Positions 20,426 through 29,405 of a stretch of DNA of 34,407 nt are shown here, in pieces. Source of the stretch: Chara braunii (Eukaryota; Streptophyta; Charophyceae; Charales; Characeae). The position numbers and the translations under genes are program-made. How positions within the stretch are numbered: the stretch's first letter is position 1; each line of letters starts with the position of its first letter. The notes below the pieces were generated by a model. That model was not told where the DNA came from. It was given only the letters and a program-made list of their open reading frames with translations, and made no database searches. Location: positions 1,044,425 through 1,078,831 of the forward strand of contig BFEA01000480.1 of NCBI GenBank assembly GCA_003427395.1, given 5' to 3'.

Positions 20426-20650
20426 TTACCCCAATCGATCCACCCTCCAATTAGCGAATGATTCGTGAAGGGGACTTCGTGAAGGAGCAAACGACACCAG
20501 TGTCACAAACTGCATAAGAGTTGAACCCTCATGAAGCCCAACCTCGCGTAACTCTTGGTCTTGCTTGTACATTCTTTTAAGGGCATCTGCTATCCTCCAT
20601 TCCTCCGGGTCTTGCTGGATTACCCCATCGATCCACCTACCAATTATCAT
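20426..20650 (-). CDS. Coding-like segment, tandemly duplicated (uncertain)
   Basis: The minus strand reads GRWIDGVIQQDPEEWRIADA, then LKRMYKQDQELREVG, followed by about 35 more residues. The adjoining lower-coordinate sequence (20298-20455) encodes a diverged version, WRIVDALRRMYKQDQELREV. The DNA is therefore duplicated head to tail with a unit of about 190 bases, and the protein similarity holds mostly in this frame. No family is recognised. The adapter at 20256 cuts through the second unit, so copy number in the genome is uncertain. Confidence 0.35.
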   Translation of the reverse strand: MIIGRWIDGVIQQDPEEWRIADALKRMYKQDQELREVGLHEGSTLMQFVTLVSFAPSRSPLHESFANWRVDRLG

Positions 20651-20659
20651 CAGGAGATG

Positions 20660-21250
20660 ACCAACCTATCAGCCAGCGTGCCAATAAACGCTATGACCGA
20701 AGTGTCTGCGTCTCAATCAAACTGAATAGTTGTTAGCGATGCCAACCGAACCTCTGCTCATAGCAATTTTAAGAAAGAATAGTCCGCTCCTCTCCTCTAG
20801 CTTGTGTCAATGGCGTGCCACCGATCAACTCACTCTTGCGTTACAACTAGGATTATGCTAATGACAAAGTAACAGAATAAGTTAGAAGAAAGAGGAGGGC
20901 TAAACACACTTCTACCATTCCAAAATCAAGCGGCGGACAGGGGTTGTGCACAATAGCAGAAGTCCGCCAGGACAACGAGAGCATATTGAGTAAAGGAGCA
21001 ACCGACGTCAACAAAGTCACCCTGTCATCCGGGCACGCAAGGGTCATGCGTCGTGGTTCTCACTGCATGCCAGTGCTCGGTTCGCAGTTCCATTCGCTAG
21101 ATTAAGACAAGTGAAATCAGCGTGAAACCGCTAATGCGGGCCAAGCGAGGCGCACTAAAGATAGCCTCTGGCCACTCAATGTCCCCTGTATACGCTACGG
21201 TTAGCAACTTAGCACATTGTCACGCTAATCCCACATAGAGTACAAGAGGC
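20660..21250. other. No gene seen
   Basis: One minus-strand frame at 20853-21047 without recognisable features; no repeats noted. Confidence 0.4.
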
Positions 21251-21331
21251 GCGCGTGTCAATCCTTCCCTCCTCTCACTTCCTTTCCTCGTCTCACTTCC
21301 TTCCCTTGTCTCACTTCTTTCGAGAAAGTTG

Positions 21332-21535
21332 TGTTGGTGGTCACGAGCCAAGACAGACATGTGCATGTTCAAGCTACTGCAAGGACGAGAAGAGAGACTG
21401 CCCCTCGAGAACATGGCAGAAACAAAAACCCCATGTTGGTGGTCACGAGCCAAGAAAGACATGTGCATGTTCAAGCTACTGCAAGGACGAGAAGAGAGAC
21501 TGACCCTCGAGAACATGGCAGAAACAAAAACCCCA
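21332..21535. repeat. 102-bp tandem repeat, 2 copies, frame-preserving
   Basis: tgttggtggtcacgagccaa begins at 21332 and again at 21434. The 102-bp units differ at only two positions. The period is 34 codons, and two plus-strand frames and one minus-strand frame stay open across both units. A degenerate tcacttccttyccttgtc repeat lies just upstream (21275-21320). Confidence 0.93.
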
Positions 21536-21593
21536 AGTAAGTGATGACTGTCAAACTTGTCCTGCAACCCCTCAGTCTGTCTCTTAGCAGTCG

Positions 21594-22019
21594 TTAGCGG
21601 CAATCTCTCTCTCTCTCAGTGTCAGTCTCATGATCTTTGTTTTGACGACGTCGTGAACTGGCGTCAGGACCGCTTTTCACAAGCTTAGCCGATGGGTGGT
21701 CCCTTCGCCATTGTTCCAGACCATGCCAAGACAAAGTCTCCACTATGCTCATTTCGCTTTCCCCCCCGGAATCCTTGTCTAGGTGAGTCAGTTCCCATAA
21801 AGCTGTATCGGTGGAAGTCTCCACCTCGTGGCAAGCAATCGTTACCTGAATTTCCACGATGACGCCATCCCTCTTGCAGTGCCTCTTAGCCCAGTCTTTC
21901 AACTCAGTGACTGCCGCCTGCAGCTTAGGGTCTGTTCTCGTCTCTTCCTCTCTTGCTCCCTCCATATTGATTTTCAACCTGACCTTTTTTCCCCCATCGT
22001 AGTTGAGAATGGTGGTGAT
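21594..22019 (-). CDS. Unassigned open frame of about 141 codons
   Basis: The minus strand is open from just after a TGA at 22022 to a TAA at 21594. It reads ITTILNYDGGKKVRLKINME, AAVTELKDWAKRHCKRDGVI and later WHGLEQWRRDHPSAK, then a charged tail rich in R, D and E. The amino-acid mix is convincing for coding sequence. No ATG is needed at the 5' end, and the frame may be an internal or last exon. Family not recognised. The tail (RERERDCR) is produced by a short CT tract, so the genuine coding end may be earlier. Confidence 0.4.
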   Translation of the reverse strand: MTTILNYDGGKKVRLKINMEGAREEETRTDPKLQAAVTELKDWAKRHCKRDGVIVEIQVTIACHEVETSTDTALWELTHLDKDSGGESEMSIVETLSWHGLEQWRRDHPSAKLVKSGPDASSRRRQNKDHETDTERERDCR

Positions 22020-22435
22020 TCAGGGACCCTCCTCGGACATCCGCCTCCAACGCGTTAGGAGGCTCCAACAGTCCGGCCTATAGCCATGTAGGGTCATAAC
22101 TGCGCATTTTTTGAAATAATCGTATGTGCTTCAGAATAGGTCGAACTTGGCTACAGGCGTGCGAGCATGCAGGCCACCTATCACTGGCCCACCCCAGTGT
22201 TCTGACCACATGTCTGCGAACGCAGCAAGGCTGCCTGTGCGCAACTGCCGGCCCATAGCAAAAGACACATCTCCCCTCCTTTATAGGCTTACCACGGGTT
22301 TCAATCCTTGGGTTTCAAATTGGGGACATCGGCTGTTCTGAATTTTTGTCTATCAGCATTTGTGATCTCGAGGAATAATTTTTTTTTTACAGAAAACGAA
22401 TTCAAACCCCAACGGTTATTCAAACAGGAGCCACC

Positions 22436-22459
22436 CATGCCGTTGTGAATATGTATTCA

Positions 22460-22492
<33 letters not shown>

Positions 22493-22512
22493 ATTTCTTT
22501 TGCCCAAAATTG
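22436..22512 (+). rRNA. Mitochondrial-type small-subunit rRNA fragment
   Basis: gccgttgtgaatatgtattc, aggccttgtacacaccgccc and gtcacaccatgggaatt followed by ttttgccc match the highly conserved end of bacterial-type SSU rRNA (decoding region and start of helix 44). The ccatgggaatt..ttttgccc continuation resembles mitochondrial more than plastid 16S. Similarity fades within about 40 bases either side, so this is a short isolated piece: a nuclear insertion of mitochondrial DNA, or less likely a separately encoded rRNA fragment. No flanking mitochondrial genes are visible. Confidence 0.75.
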
Positions 22513-22514
22513 TC

Positions 22515-23480
22515 TCTATGATAAACAAATGACTTTGATACGTTACGCACCTTCAGTCATAGCCTGCCTCTCAATTCATTCTGAAATGACAGGTCGGTGT
22601 GCTGCAGTCCCATAACGGGACCCCGATAGGCGCCACCCTCCCTTCAAGGCCGACTCACTGGGCTTTCTCTGAAGGGTACCCGTGTCCAATGGTAGGGAGG
22701 GGTTTTATGACCTCCCGTCGGGGTAAAAGGCCTCCTACCGAAGCGGCTGCGGGCTGCCCCTCTTTTGGGGTCTTGCTTCACGGCGCTGGGTAGGCCATAC
22801 CCACAGTAAAGCGAGACGGGGAAAGCCGGCCAATCCAGGCCACAACTTACAAACGTGGCCCAAAATTGAACCGTTCGTTCCCCCGCAAAGTGATTGAAAG
22901 ATGGAGGCAGATCTTCAAAAGCAACTAACAGTAGTACTAGTAATAAGAATAACGATGATAGTATCGACAGTAAGAAAATAAGAAAACATGAAGGATCGTA
23001 GCGCTGCTGCAGCCTGACGCCACTAAATAATTCATACGAAAGTGACATTTTGAAAAGAGTGCAGACTTGACACGAGTATTTTCCTCGTTTTTATTTTTGT
23101 CATTTTTTTTTTCTCAATTTTTTCTTGCCTCAACAATAACTATAGCTCTCCGCACACATCCCATAACTCGTCTAGAGGGCACTCGACTTGCAGTAGAAAA
23201 GGTTGTGCTGGTCCCTCTACTTCCGCGTCCGTGGGCAAGCCCGACGGCTACCACAGCCACAGCCTGAGGCCGGTTGTGTTATGCTGTACAGCAGGGCACC
23301 GAGCCTGCGTGGACCAATGGAAAGTCCAGTGGTGCACCCACCCTTTTGGCAGTGGGTGCATCGACCGGACCAGCCCTGCAGCAAGACTGAAATGCCTCGG
23401 AGTTTCCTAGGTCGGTATTCAGTACAAAGCGACAGTATGTGAGCAGACATCTGGTACACAGCGGAGGGCCGGGACACCGG
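22515..23480. other. No gene recognised
   Basis: A GC-rich stretch (22620-22860) with short frames on both strands and a long minus frame (22644-23048) whose composition is not convincing. A poly-T-rich tract lies near 23090-23125. Confidence 0.4.
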
Positions 23481-23487
23481 GCCACTT

Positions 23488-24206
23488 TGGTAAACTAGGT
23501 GTGTGCCGGAGAAAAAAAAAACGAAATGATGCTGCCCCATACTATTTTTGTTTCGTTTGGTACCGCCAAACGTCTTGGTCAGGCCACTGGAGCCAATGCT
23601 GACATTGTGGGTTAACCGCAATCAGGGATTTGAACAACTGGGAGAGGAACTGGTGGTTTAAACCACGAGTACGGTTCCCATGCATCGGCCGCGGGCAGGA
23701 ATTAGAGGCCGAAACGAAAATCGGGTCATCGATGATGTTTATCAACGACACCCCTTTTCGGCGTTTTCGCATTGGGTTCCAAATACACCGATGTTGGACA
23801 CCGGTGCGTCTCTGCGAAATGTGTGGGAAACGTATCCAGTCTGGTGGTTTTGGTAAACTAGGTGTGTGCCGGAGAAAAACAAAACGAAATGATGCTGCCC
23901 CATACTATTTTTGTTTCGTGTGGTACTACCAAACGTCTTGGTCAGGCCGCTGGAGCCAATGGTGACATTGTGGGTTAACCGCAATTGGGGATTTGAACAA
24001 CTAGGAGAGGAACTGGTGGTTTAAACCACGAGTACGCTTCCCACGCATCGGCCGCGGGCAGGAATTAGAGGCCGAAACGAAAATCAGGTCACCGATGACA
24101 TTTATCAACGACAACCGTTTCCGCATTGGGTTCCAAATTTACCGATGTCGGACACCTGTGCATCTCTGCGAAATGTGTGGGAAACGTATCCAGTTTGGTG
24201 GTTTAA
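23488..24206 (+). repeat. 363-bp tandem duplication
   Basis: tggtaaactaggtgtgtgcc starts at 23488 and again at 23851. The two units stay similar through gtattttgtttcg-type, gtggtttaaaccacgagtac, ggccgcgggcaggaattaga and gaaacgtatccagt. Each contains the 14-bp palindrome gtggtttaaaccac; a related tggtttaaaccgcgagtacg lies at 7510. No domain was recognised in any frame. Probably part of a dispersed element. Confidence 0.85.
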
Positions 24207-24317
24207 GCTGGAGTTGTGGACCTGATCTCAAAATGATGGGTTCATGAACTGTTACTTCACAGTAAACGTGGGGAGGTCTCTATACACGTGGGCACGCTGT
24301 CCATGTTAGATAGTGAG

Positions 24318-24413
24318 CATAGTCCAAAACCAATTCGCCTTTAGATCGCCCCGTTGAGAAGTGTTATGTCTAGGCCTTTGTCTAAAAGCAATCTCATGGC
24401 TTATGGATGTTGG
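24318..24413 (-). repeat. Diverged partial copy of the cysteine-rich frame start
   Basis: About 95 bases resemble 24668-24765 (cgccttt.gatc.cc.gttgag ... ggcttatggatg). The copy carries stops in the frame that is open at 24445-24762, so it is a decayed duplicate. Confidence 0.55.
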
Positions 24414-24444
24414 CGTGCACAGTGCAAAGGTGCGACACTGACTG

Positions 24445-24762
24445 TTACCGTGATCTTATTTTATTTGGCGAGCCCATGAAGCAGGTCACACAACCAACCG
24501 GTGCATCATGTAATTTGGTCCGACAGAAATATCCAGGACGCACGCAGTGCCGGCACTTCCTTTTGGGAGTGAGTGTGACATCATGGTGTATATTCTTTTG
24601 ACGACGCAAGTGTTGAAATGCGTGTGATGATATCGATCCACATTTTGTATTGTCACACTTGACATTCTTCATAGTCAATTCACCTTTGGATCCCCTGTTG
24701 AGTAGAGATTTGTCCAGGCCTGCGTTCAAGAGGCAAACTCCAGGCTTGTGGATGCTAGGCAT
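24445..24762 (-). CDS. Cysteine-rich open frame, possible zinc-binding fragment
   Basis: The minus strand opens at an ATG (gaggcATGCC) and runs 105 codons: MPSIHKPGVCLLNAGLDKSL, later CDNTKCGSISSHAFQHL, then KRKCRHCVRPGYFC and DAPVGCVTCF. Spaced pairs C-x4-C, C-x2-C, C and C-x2-C with intervening histidines suggest a zinc-binding fold. The family is not identified; transposase-associated zinc domains are one possibility. The stretch lies about 140 bases beyond the 3' end of the retroelement at 24899-29896 and shares its strand, but no functional link is visible. A partial decayed duplicate follows at 24318-24413. Confidence 0.42.
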   Translation of the reverse strand: MPSIHKPGVCLLNAGLDKSLLNRGSKGELTMKNVKCDNTKCGSISSHAFQHLRRQKNIHHDVTLTPKRKCRHCVRPGYFCRTKLHDAPVGCVTCFMGSPNKIRSR

Positions 24763-24898
24763 GCCTCGTGTACAAACAAATTGAATTTTTTGTACAAACG
24801 CGTTGAAAAAAAAATGAAAACTACTCCTAAGTCACATTTTTAGTTCGAAAGCTAGAAAAATCAAAGTGGAGTCGATGTTATCGCTTGAGTTTTAGAAT

Positions 24899-25417
24899 GT
24901 GCAATTAGGCAAAGGGCAACACACCACACGATATGCAAGAGCACACCACACGATATGCAATCACACTTGAGATAAAATTCGGCAAAACCCGTCAAGGATG
25001 TCTAATAGGAAACAATAACGTATGTATGTCCTATTCGTAACTCCCACCTTCTTTCCATTATCCCTAAGAAGTTAAGAACCGCCATACAATCCTCATAGTA
25101 AAAAAGGTTGCCGCCATCACCAGAGAATTGAAGATGATTGCGGAATAGAAGCCCACAATGTACGAAAAGCGTAGGATTGAGGCGACCACTCGAGTGTTGG
25201 CCGAAAGAGGAGTCAAGCAAAGTAAAGTAACTAAATACTACTAAGAAACACTACTACAGGCCTTTACTTTGACCATGTCTGATTGAAAAATGACGGACCA
25301 GACTGGCAGTCAGAAGCCAGACCGGGGCACTCTTCGCAAAGAAATTATCGAGTACCTTTAGAAACAAGTATGCTAGGAAGCCCTTCATCGGAAAGGCTAG
25401 TTTCAACAAAAGAACCT
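24899..25417 (-). repeat. Flanking direct repeat R1 (element 3' end)
   Basis: Direct repeat of 29406-29896 in the same orientation, moderately diverged and with small indels (for example a doubled cacaccacacgatatgcaa here). In the minus-strand element it is the 3' terminal part. It includes the last 55 or so codons of the reading frame (KLAFPMKGF...VWLLTASLVRHFS) and the 3' untranslated sequence. Confidence 0.88.
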
Positions 25418-25739
25418 GGTCCGGTATCTTTTTACAAATCAATGTAATTTGATCAATTCGGTCGAGGTAGTCCGAAATATCTGCGGTTTTTTGGCTCCTA
25501 CTGGACCATGAGGTAAATTATTGCCCAACCCTTATAGACAAGCTATAACCCCTCCTCAGGTCATCCTCATTTCTGATCCTCTGAAAGCAACCGACAAAAG
25601 GTTTGCGGTTCTGAGTTTCAAGAGAACAATACAAAAACTCCCAACACCCCGACCTGTCATTGGTACAAGACAGGGTCTGAGGGTAACATTCCTCGAACTT
25701 CTTTATGATTTCAGTCGTTGTAACCTATGAGAGACCATC

Positions 25740-26706
25740 TTCTTTCTTACAAATACAGAAGAGTGAAATATCGTTCATCAAGGGAATACCCACAACCAAG
25801 TTCCACTTACTCCCAAATGTATTTAGAAAGAACCATTTCGACAAAACATTCAAGAGTCATGTTACATGCTAGAGGTGGGCTCATGCGGCTACCCATGGGA
25901 ATGCCCAAAATTTGCTTGAGCACAATCTTAGAAGCCTCGATATAGGTACGAGTAAGACTGAAACGAACATTATTGGGCAAATCATTGAAAGCAATCTCAC
26001 ACCAACCGAGGTCTCTTGGCCATCGACAAATTGAAGCACCATGCCCCCGTGGATTAATCCATACAGAGTGACTACCCGTCTGCACGTGCCAACTCAATAG
26101 TCAAACAGGAACCTTTAAAATTGCATTGTGTGGTAGCCTAGAGAACATGACGTTGTCTTTAATATCGTAGGAAGACCCCACCACAAAGGCGCATGATCCT
26201 TGTCTTTCTGCGGATTTGTTGACTCCAGACAAGTTCCTAGCCAGGTCACCCACCGATTTTAAATTGAAATGATGACTTTCAGGAATGACATTAAGCAAGA
26301 CATTCAATTCTTTTGCGACCTTTCGTCCAGCAGCAGTGTGAGGTACACTGAAGGTAGAACAAATAGGACGGAAGTGGTTCAGGTCCTTATGCTTGGGCAC
26401 GATGTATCCCTTACCTAAAGTACCTTTCGTTATCCATCTACCCAACCTTTGCAGACCCAACTCCTTGTACTGCACCCGAACTTTCGCCAAAACCCCATTC
26501 GCTGAGTCAAACTGTTGAACGTAACCAGTACTACGAACAAACAAATCTTGCGTAGCCTCATGATAGAGGCGGGGGAACATAATCACAATTTCGCCTAGAT
26601 TACGATCGGCAGGGGCCGACACCAAATTACAGTACAGTTTCCTAATGCGGTACACTTCTTCCACATCCAACTCATCTTCGCTCTTCGAGACAGTCATACA
26701 CAACAA
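25740..26706 (-). other. Reverse transcriptase core (decayed)
   Basis: An upstream segment reads PADRNLGEIVIMFPRLYHEA. Motif A is SSYDIKDNVMFSRLPHNAI (Asp codon near 26166). Motif B is GIPMGSRMSPPLA (25905-25867). Motif C follows a frameshift as LVVGIPLMNDISLF, with LMND at 25781-25770. The motif spacing and the IPMG(S)..SPPLA signature identify an RT. The first catalytic aspartate of motif C is Asn and the preceding Tyr is Leu, so it would be inactive. A single in-frame TGA at 26103-26101 separates motif A from motif B. Confidence 0.85.
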
Positions 26707-26773
26707 AATATCATCTAAAAGGATAAAAGGTCGATTGCAGCAGATGCTCTATTTCATACAAGTTATTGCTAGC

Positions 26774-27240
26774 TCACGCCGAAGTTGATCCCCTCTGTAC
26801 ATTTTTTTCACCCTGGGGCCTGGGGATGTCGCAAGCATTATGGAGGGAGGGAGGGATATAAAGAACCTCCCAAATTCTACACCTAATGTGATTGTTGAAC
26901 CCCGAAAGCGGAATACCTATACAGATGTAGGTAAAAATCCCGCGGTGTGCATAGTGTCGGTGATTGTGTAAACTATCAGCAATTGTGGGATTTTTTATCC
27001 AGACCGTTCTGACTCTCCACTTAAGTGTCTTGCGTAAACATAGTGAAATTTCTAAATTGTCAATCTTCCCATCCAACAATCTCTGAACTCCCGTATACTT
27101 ATGATGTCGTCAAACTGCACTCTCGCAACCAATTTCTTATGCAACTCAAAACCATAGCCGTTTTTTATTGATGGATTCACAACACGCCTAAACAAAGCTC
27201 TAGTACACTTTCTGTCAAAGTCCTTGATGATTGGAAACAA
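26774..27240 (-). other. Pre-RT segment of the retroelement
   Basis: Two frames joined by a frameshift near 27060: DFDRKCTRALFRRVVNPSIK, then WRVRTVWIKNPTIADSLHNH, RHYAHRGIFTYICIGIP and NAC. The cluster H-N-H-R-H-Y with two cysteines could be metal-binding. It lies between nuclease and RT and belongs to the same protein by position and strand. Confidence 0.6.
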
Positions 27241-27618
27241 GTTGCGAGAAATTTCAGATCACAATGGGAGATGGTAGCACGTTTACCTTGCTCAAGCAAA
27301 TATTTACAATCTCATAACGGTAAGGTTTCTTATCATATTGCACCATCGTGTCTCCAAACCATCTCTTCCCATTTTTTCAGCCATCAAACCAATCGTCACC
27401 CTTACTTGAGGATATCGTGAAATTCCTAATGCGTTGACTATCTAGGATTTGAGGTCCAATAGTAGACTAATTAGTTTGACGCTGCGCTGCCACCATCTAC
27501 ACATAAGCTAATCAACTCGATCCTTCTAAAATTTACACGTGGTACAATTGCATTTTTATCCTTCTCTTCTTTAGCTCTTTCACGCTTCCCTTTCCTTTGC
27601 CCTCTGTATGTTGGATAC

Positions 27619-27894
27619 ACGACGTCCGATAGTGTTAAGAATTGGGCACCACTACTTTATGTAGCAGGATTCAGTAGCAGCCAGCTCACTCGTGGTCGCA
27701 CTAGCAAGCGGCAGAAGAACGTAGCTCTCCCGACCATATTTGTGTAGCCAACGATGAAAGTGAGTTTCATTCCTATCTCGAATGCACTTCCCCAGATGCT
27801 CTTCCTTATGTCCTCATCTTACATCCAATTGACATTATTTTTTTCCTACGTACATCGCTTTACGATAAGGAGAAAGAGCTACGTACACACATCC
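27619..27894 (-). other. GIY-YIG endonuclease domain (decayed)
   Basis: The domain begins GCVYVALSPYRKAMYVGKK, matching the paired GIY...YIG strands. It continues in the same frame with a helix segment (HFHRWLHKYGRESYVLLPLA) and ends SELAATESCYIK, a stop, then WCPILNTIGRR. The Glu at 27672-27670 fits the conserved catalytic glutamate, and the W-P-x-LN ending is typical of the family. In Penelope-like elements this domain cuts target DNA. Three in-frame stops (27837, 27816, 27654) inactivate it. Confidence 0.78.
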
Positions 27895-28229
27895 ATTCAC
27901 GTCATCAAAACCATCCTTGGAATTCACACACCGATTTTTCCAATCCTCTACGAACTTCTTAGTCCAAGGAATACATCCACGAAAAGATAAAGCAAAAATT
28001 ATCCATCTTACATAGGCTTCTAGATCACGATCGATTTTCAAGAGCGAAACATGCGTTCTCGAATCAAAGCACGACAAATGTCCCACAAACGTTCGACTGG
28101 TCCCGTATTTCACTCCCCACTCTCACTCTCATCGTTTAAAATATCTGACGGAGAAGAAGAAGAATCTGAACTAGTAAACGCGGCCATCACGGGAGTAGGT
28201 GCAGTCGTACGATTCTTACCAAAAACAAG

Positions 28230-28331
28230 ACCTGCTCGTCTCTCGACGAAATCGGTAATAGCTTGCCTCTTCCGAATATATGGAACCATCACCCTCTTGC
28301 AAATGTCTTTTACCTCCTTATAGTCCAAGGT
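28230..28331 (-). other. SAP-like helical segment in the retroelement protein
   Basis: LDYKEVKDICKRVMVPYIRK, then RQAITDFVERRAG, follows the L-x2-L-x2-C-x4-V-P-x4-K-x3-I pattern of SAP-type helix-turn-helix nucleic-acid-binding motifs. It is followed by a serine-rich linker (SSDSSSSPSD). The assignment rests on pattern only. Confidence 0.4.
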
Positions 28332-29105
28332 GTCGACCTGTTCAATGGATTCACGAAGAAAGCGAGCTTTGACTTCCGGGACAACAGCCAGGATAATCTC
28401 CTTGTTGAGATTTCACGGTTCAACATGCAGCATGATGCAGGATAGTGTTACGCGGCTTGCATCCTTTTGTTGTGCAATACATCTTCCGAGTGGTTCTTAT
28501 TAGCGAGGGGGCATCGGATTCTCCTTATCGGGCGAATCGGATGTGAGCACCATTTGTTTCGTACTTGCAAGAATCGCAGCCACTTCTTCATTTGTGTCAT
28601 GTTCGTTGGATGCGGTCGGCGGATGGAGCTTACGCCTCAGCTTATTCTTCTTCTTGGTTCTCGTGTGTCGATCCTCGGCGTCTCTCTCCCAGCGCGACAT
28701 ACCTAGTATCTAAGATAGCGGAATATCGATGATTTGCGCTACTCACAAGTCGATCTCGACACGTTCACGCTCTCTCTTTTCTGCCTTCTTTTTTGGTAAC
28801 TTTCTCTTCCTTCTCCAAAACTTCTCGTTGTTGCCTCTTACGCTCCTCTTTCTGCTTTTGTTTCCGGTCCTTCGCTTCTTCCTTAGCTAACAACATAGCT
28901 ACCAGTTCATCTGCCGGGTCCCTCGGTGCTTCCGTCCTTGATATTATTGGTCCGCAGATGGAGAGCCACGTGGTTGTTCCCATTGATTACGCCTTGGTGA
29001 GATAGATTTTGCCCTTGTAGGAGGCTGGTACATTTGGTCGGATGGTTCCGCCTTGTCCAGCTGTTGACGCTCAATCGTCTCCTTCTGCTCTTTCCAATAT
29101 AAGCC

Positions 29106-29147
29106 ACAATCCCTAACATAGTGGCCATAGTCTTGACATGAGTAACA
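29106..29147 (-). other. CCHC zinc knuckle of the retroelement protein
   Basis: The fourteen codons CYSCQDYGHYVRDC fit C-x2-C-x4-H-x4-C exactly, the retroviral-type nucleocapsid knuckle that binds RNA. A TAG at 29150-29148 directly precedes it in a frame that otherwise connects to the ATG at 29216. Confidence 0.85.
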
Positions 29148-29405
29148 CTATGGCAGATTACAGCGTCCTAACGACCCCGACCCACTGGCTTCTTCTGCTG
29201 GCTTCTGAGATGACATCGTAACTGTCTGGCTGAAGAACTTGCGCTTGATGGAGCTAGTTCACCAATATAACCACACACACTTCCTTCTTCTTTGCAGCTT
29301 CGATGACCTTCATGAGTCGCTTCGATGCTTCCACGTAGCTAGGATTCACATACAGGTCTTATCCACCAATCAGAGAAGCTAACCTCCGTCGGTTATTAAG
29401 TGTTT

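Larger units (their letters stand above)
25254..29216 (-). pseudogene. Penelope-like retroelement polyprotein, decayed (CCHC / SAP-like / GIY-YIG / RT)
   Basis: The encoded protein would reverse-transcribe the element RNA and nick target DNA. In order along the minus strand: ATG at 29216 (MSSQKPAEEASG); CCHC zinc knuckle; a lysine/glutamate-rich coiled segment (about 28920-28742, KEEAKDRKQKQKEERKRQQ); a SAP-like segment; GIY-YIG nuclease; a basic linker; then reverse transcriptase with motifs A, B and C and a C-terminal tail ending in repeat R1. The gene is dead. There are in-frame stops at 29150, 27837, 27816, 27654 and 26103, frameshifts near 28950, 28740, 28110, 27060 and 25810, and motif C is LMND where YxDD is expected. 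RT plus GIY-YIG with no integrase or protease seen points to Penelope-like elements. The nuclease lies N-terminal, as in the permuted clades known from green algae and invertebrates. Confidence 0.82.

Noticed and set aside
20225-20468. Plus-strand frames containing VSYTHLDVYKRQ or MCIRDRQTT
   Set aside because: These residues are the translation of the Nextera junction adapter and are not biological.
28051-28323. Plus-strand frames across 27.7-29.0 kb
   Set aside because: They are shadows opposite the minus-strand retroelement frame, which has recognisable domains.
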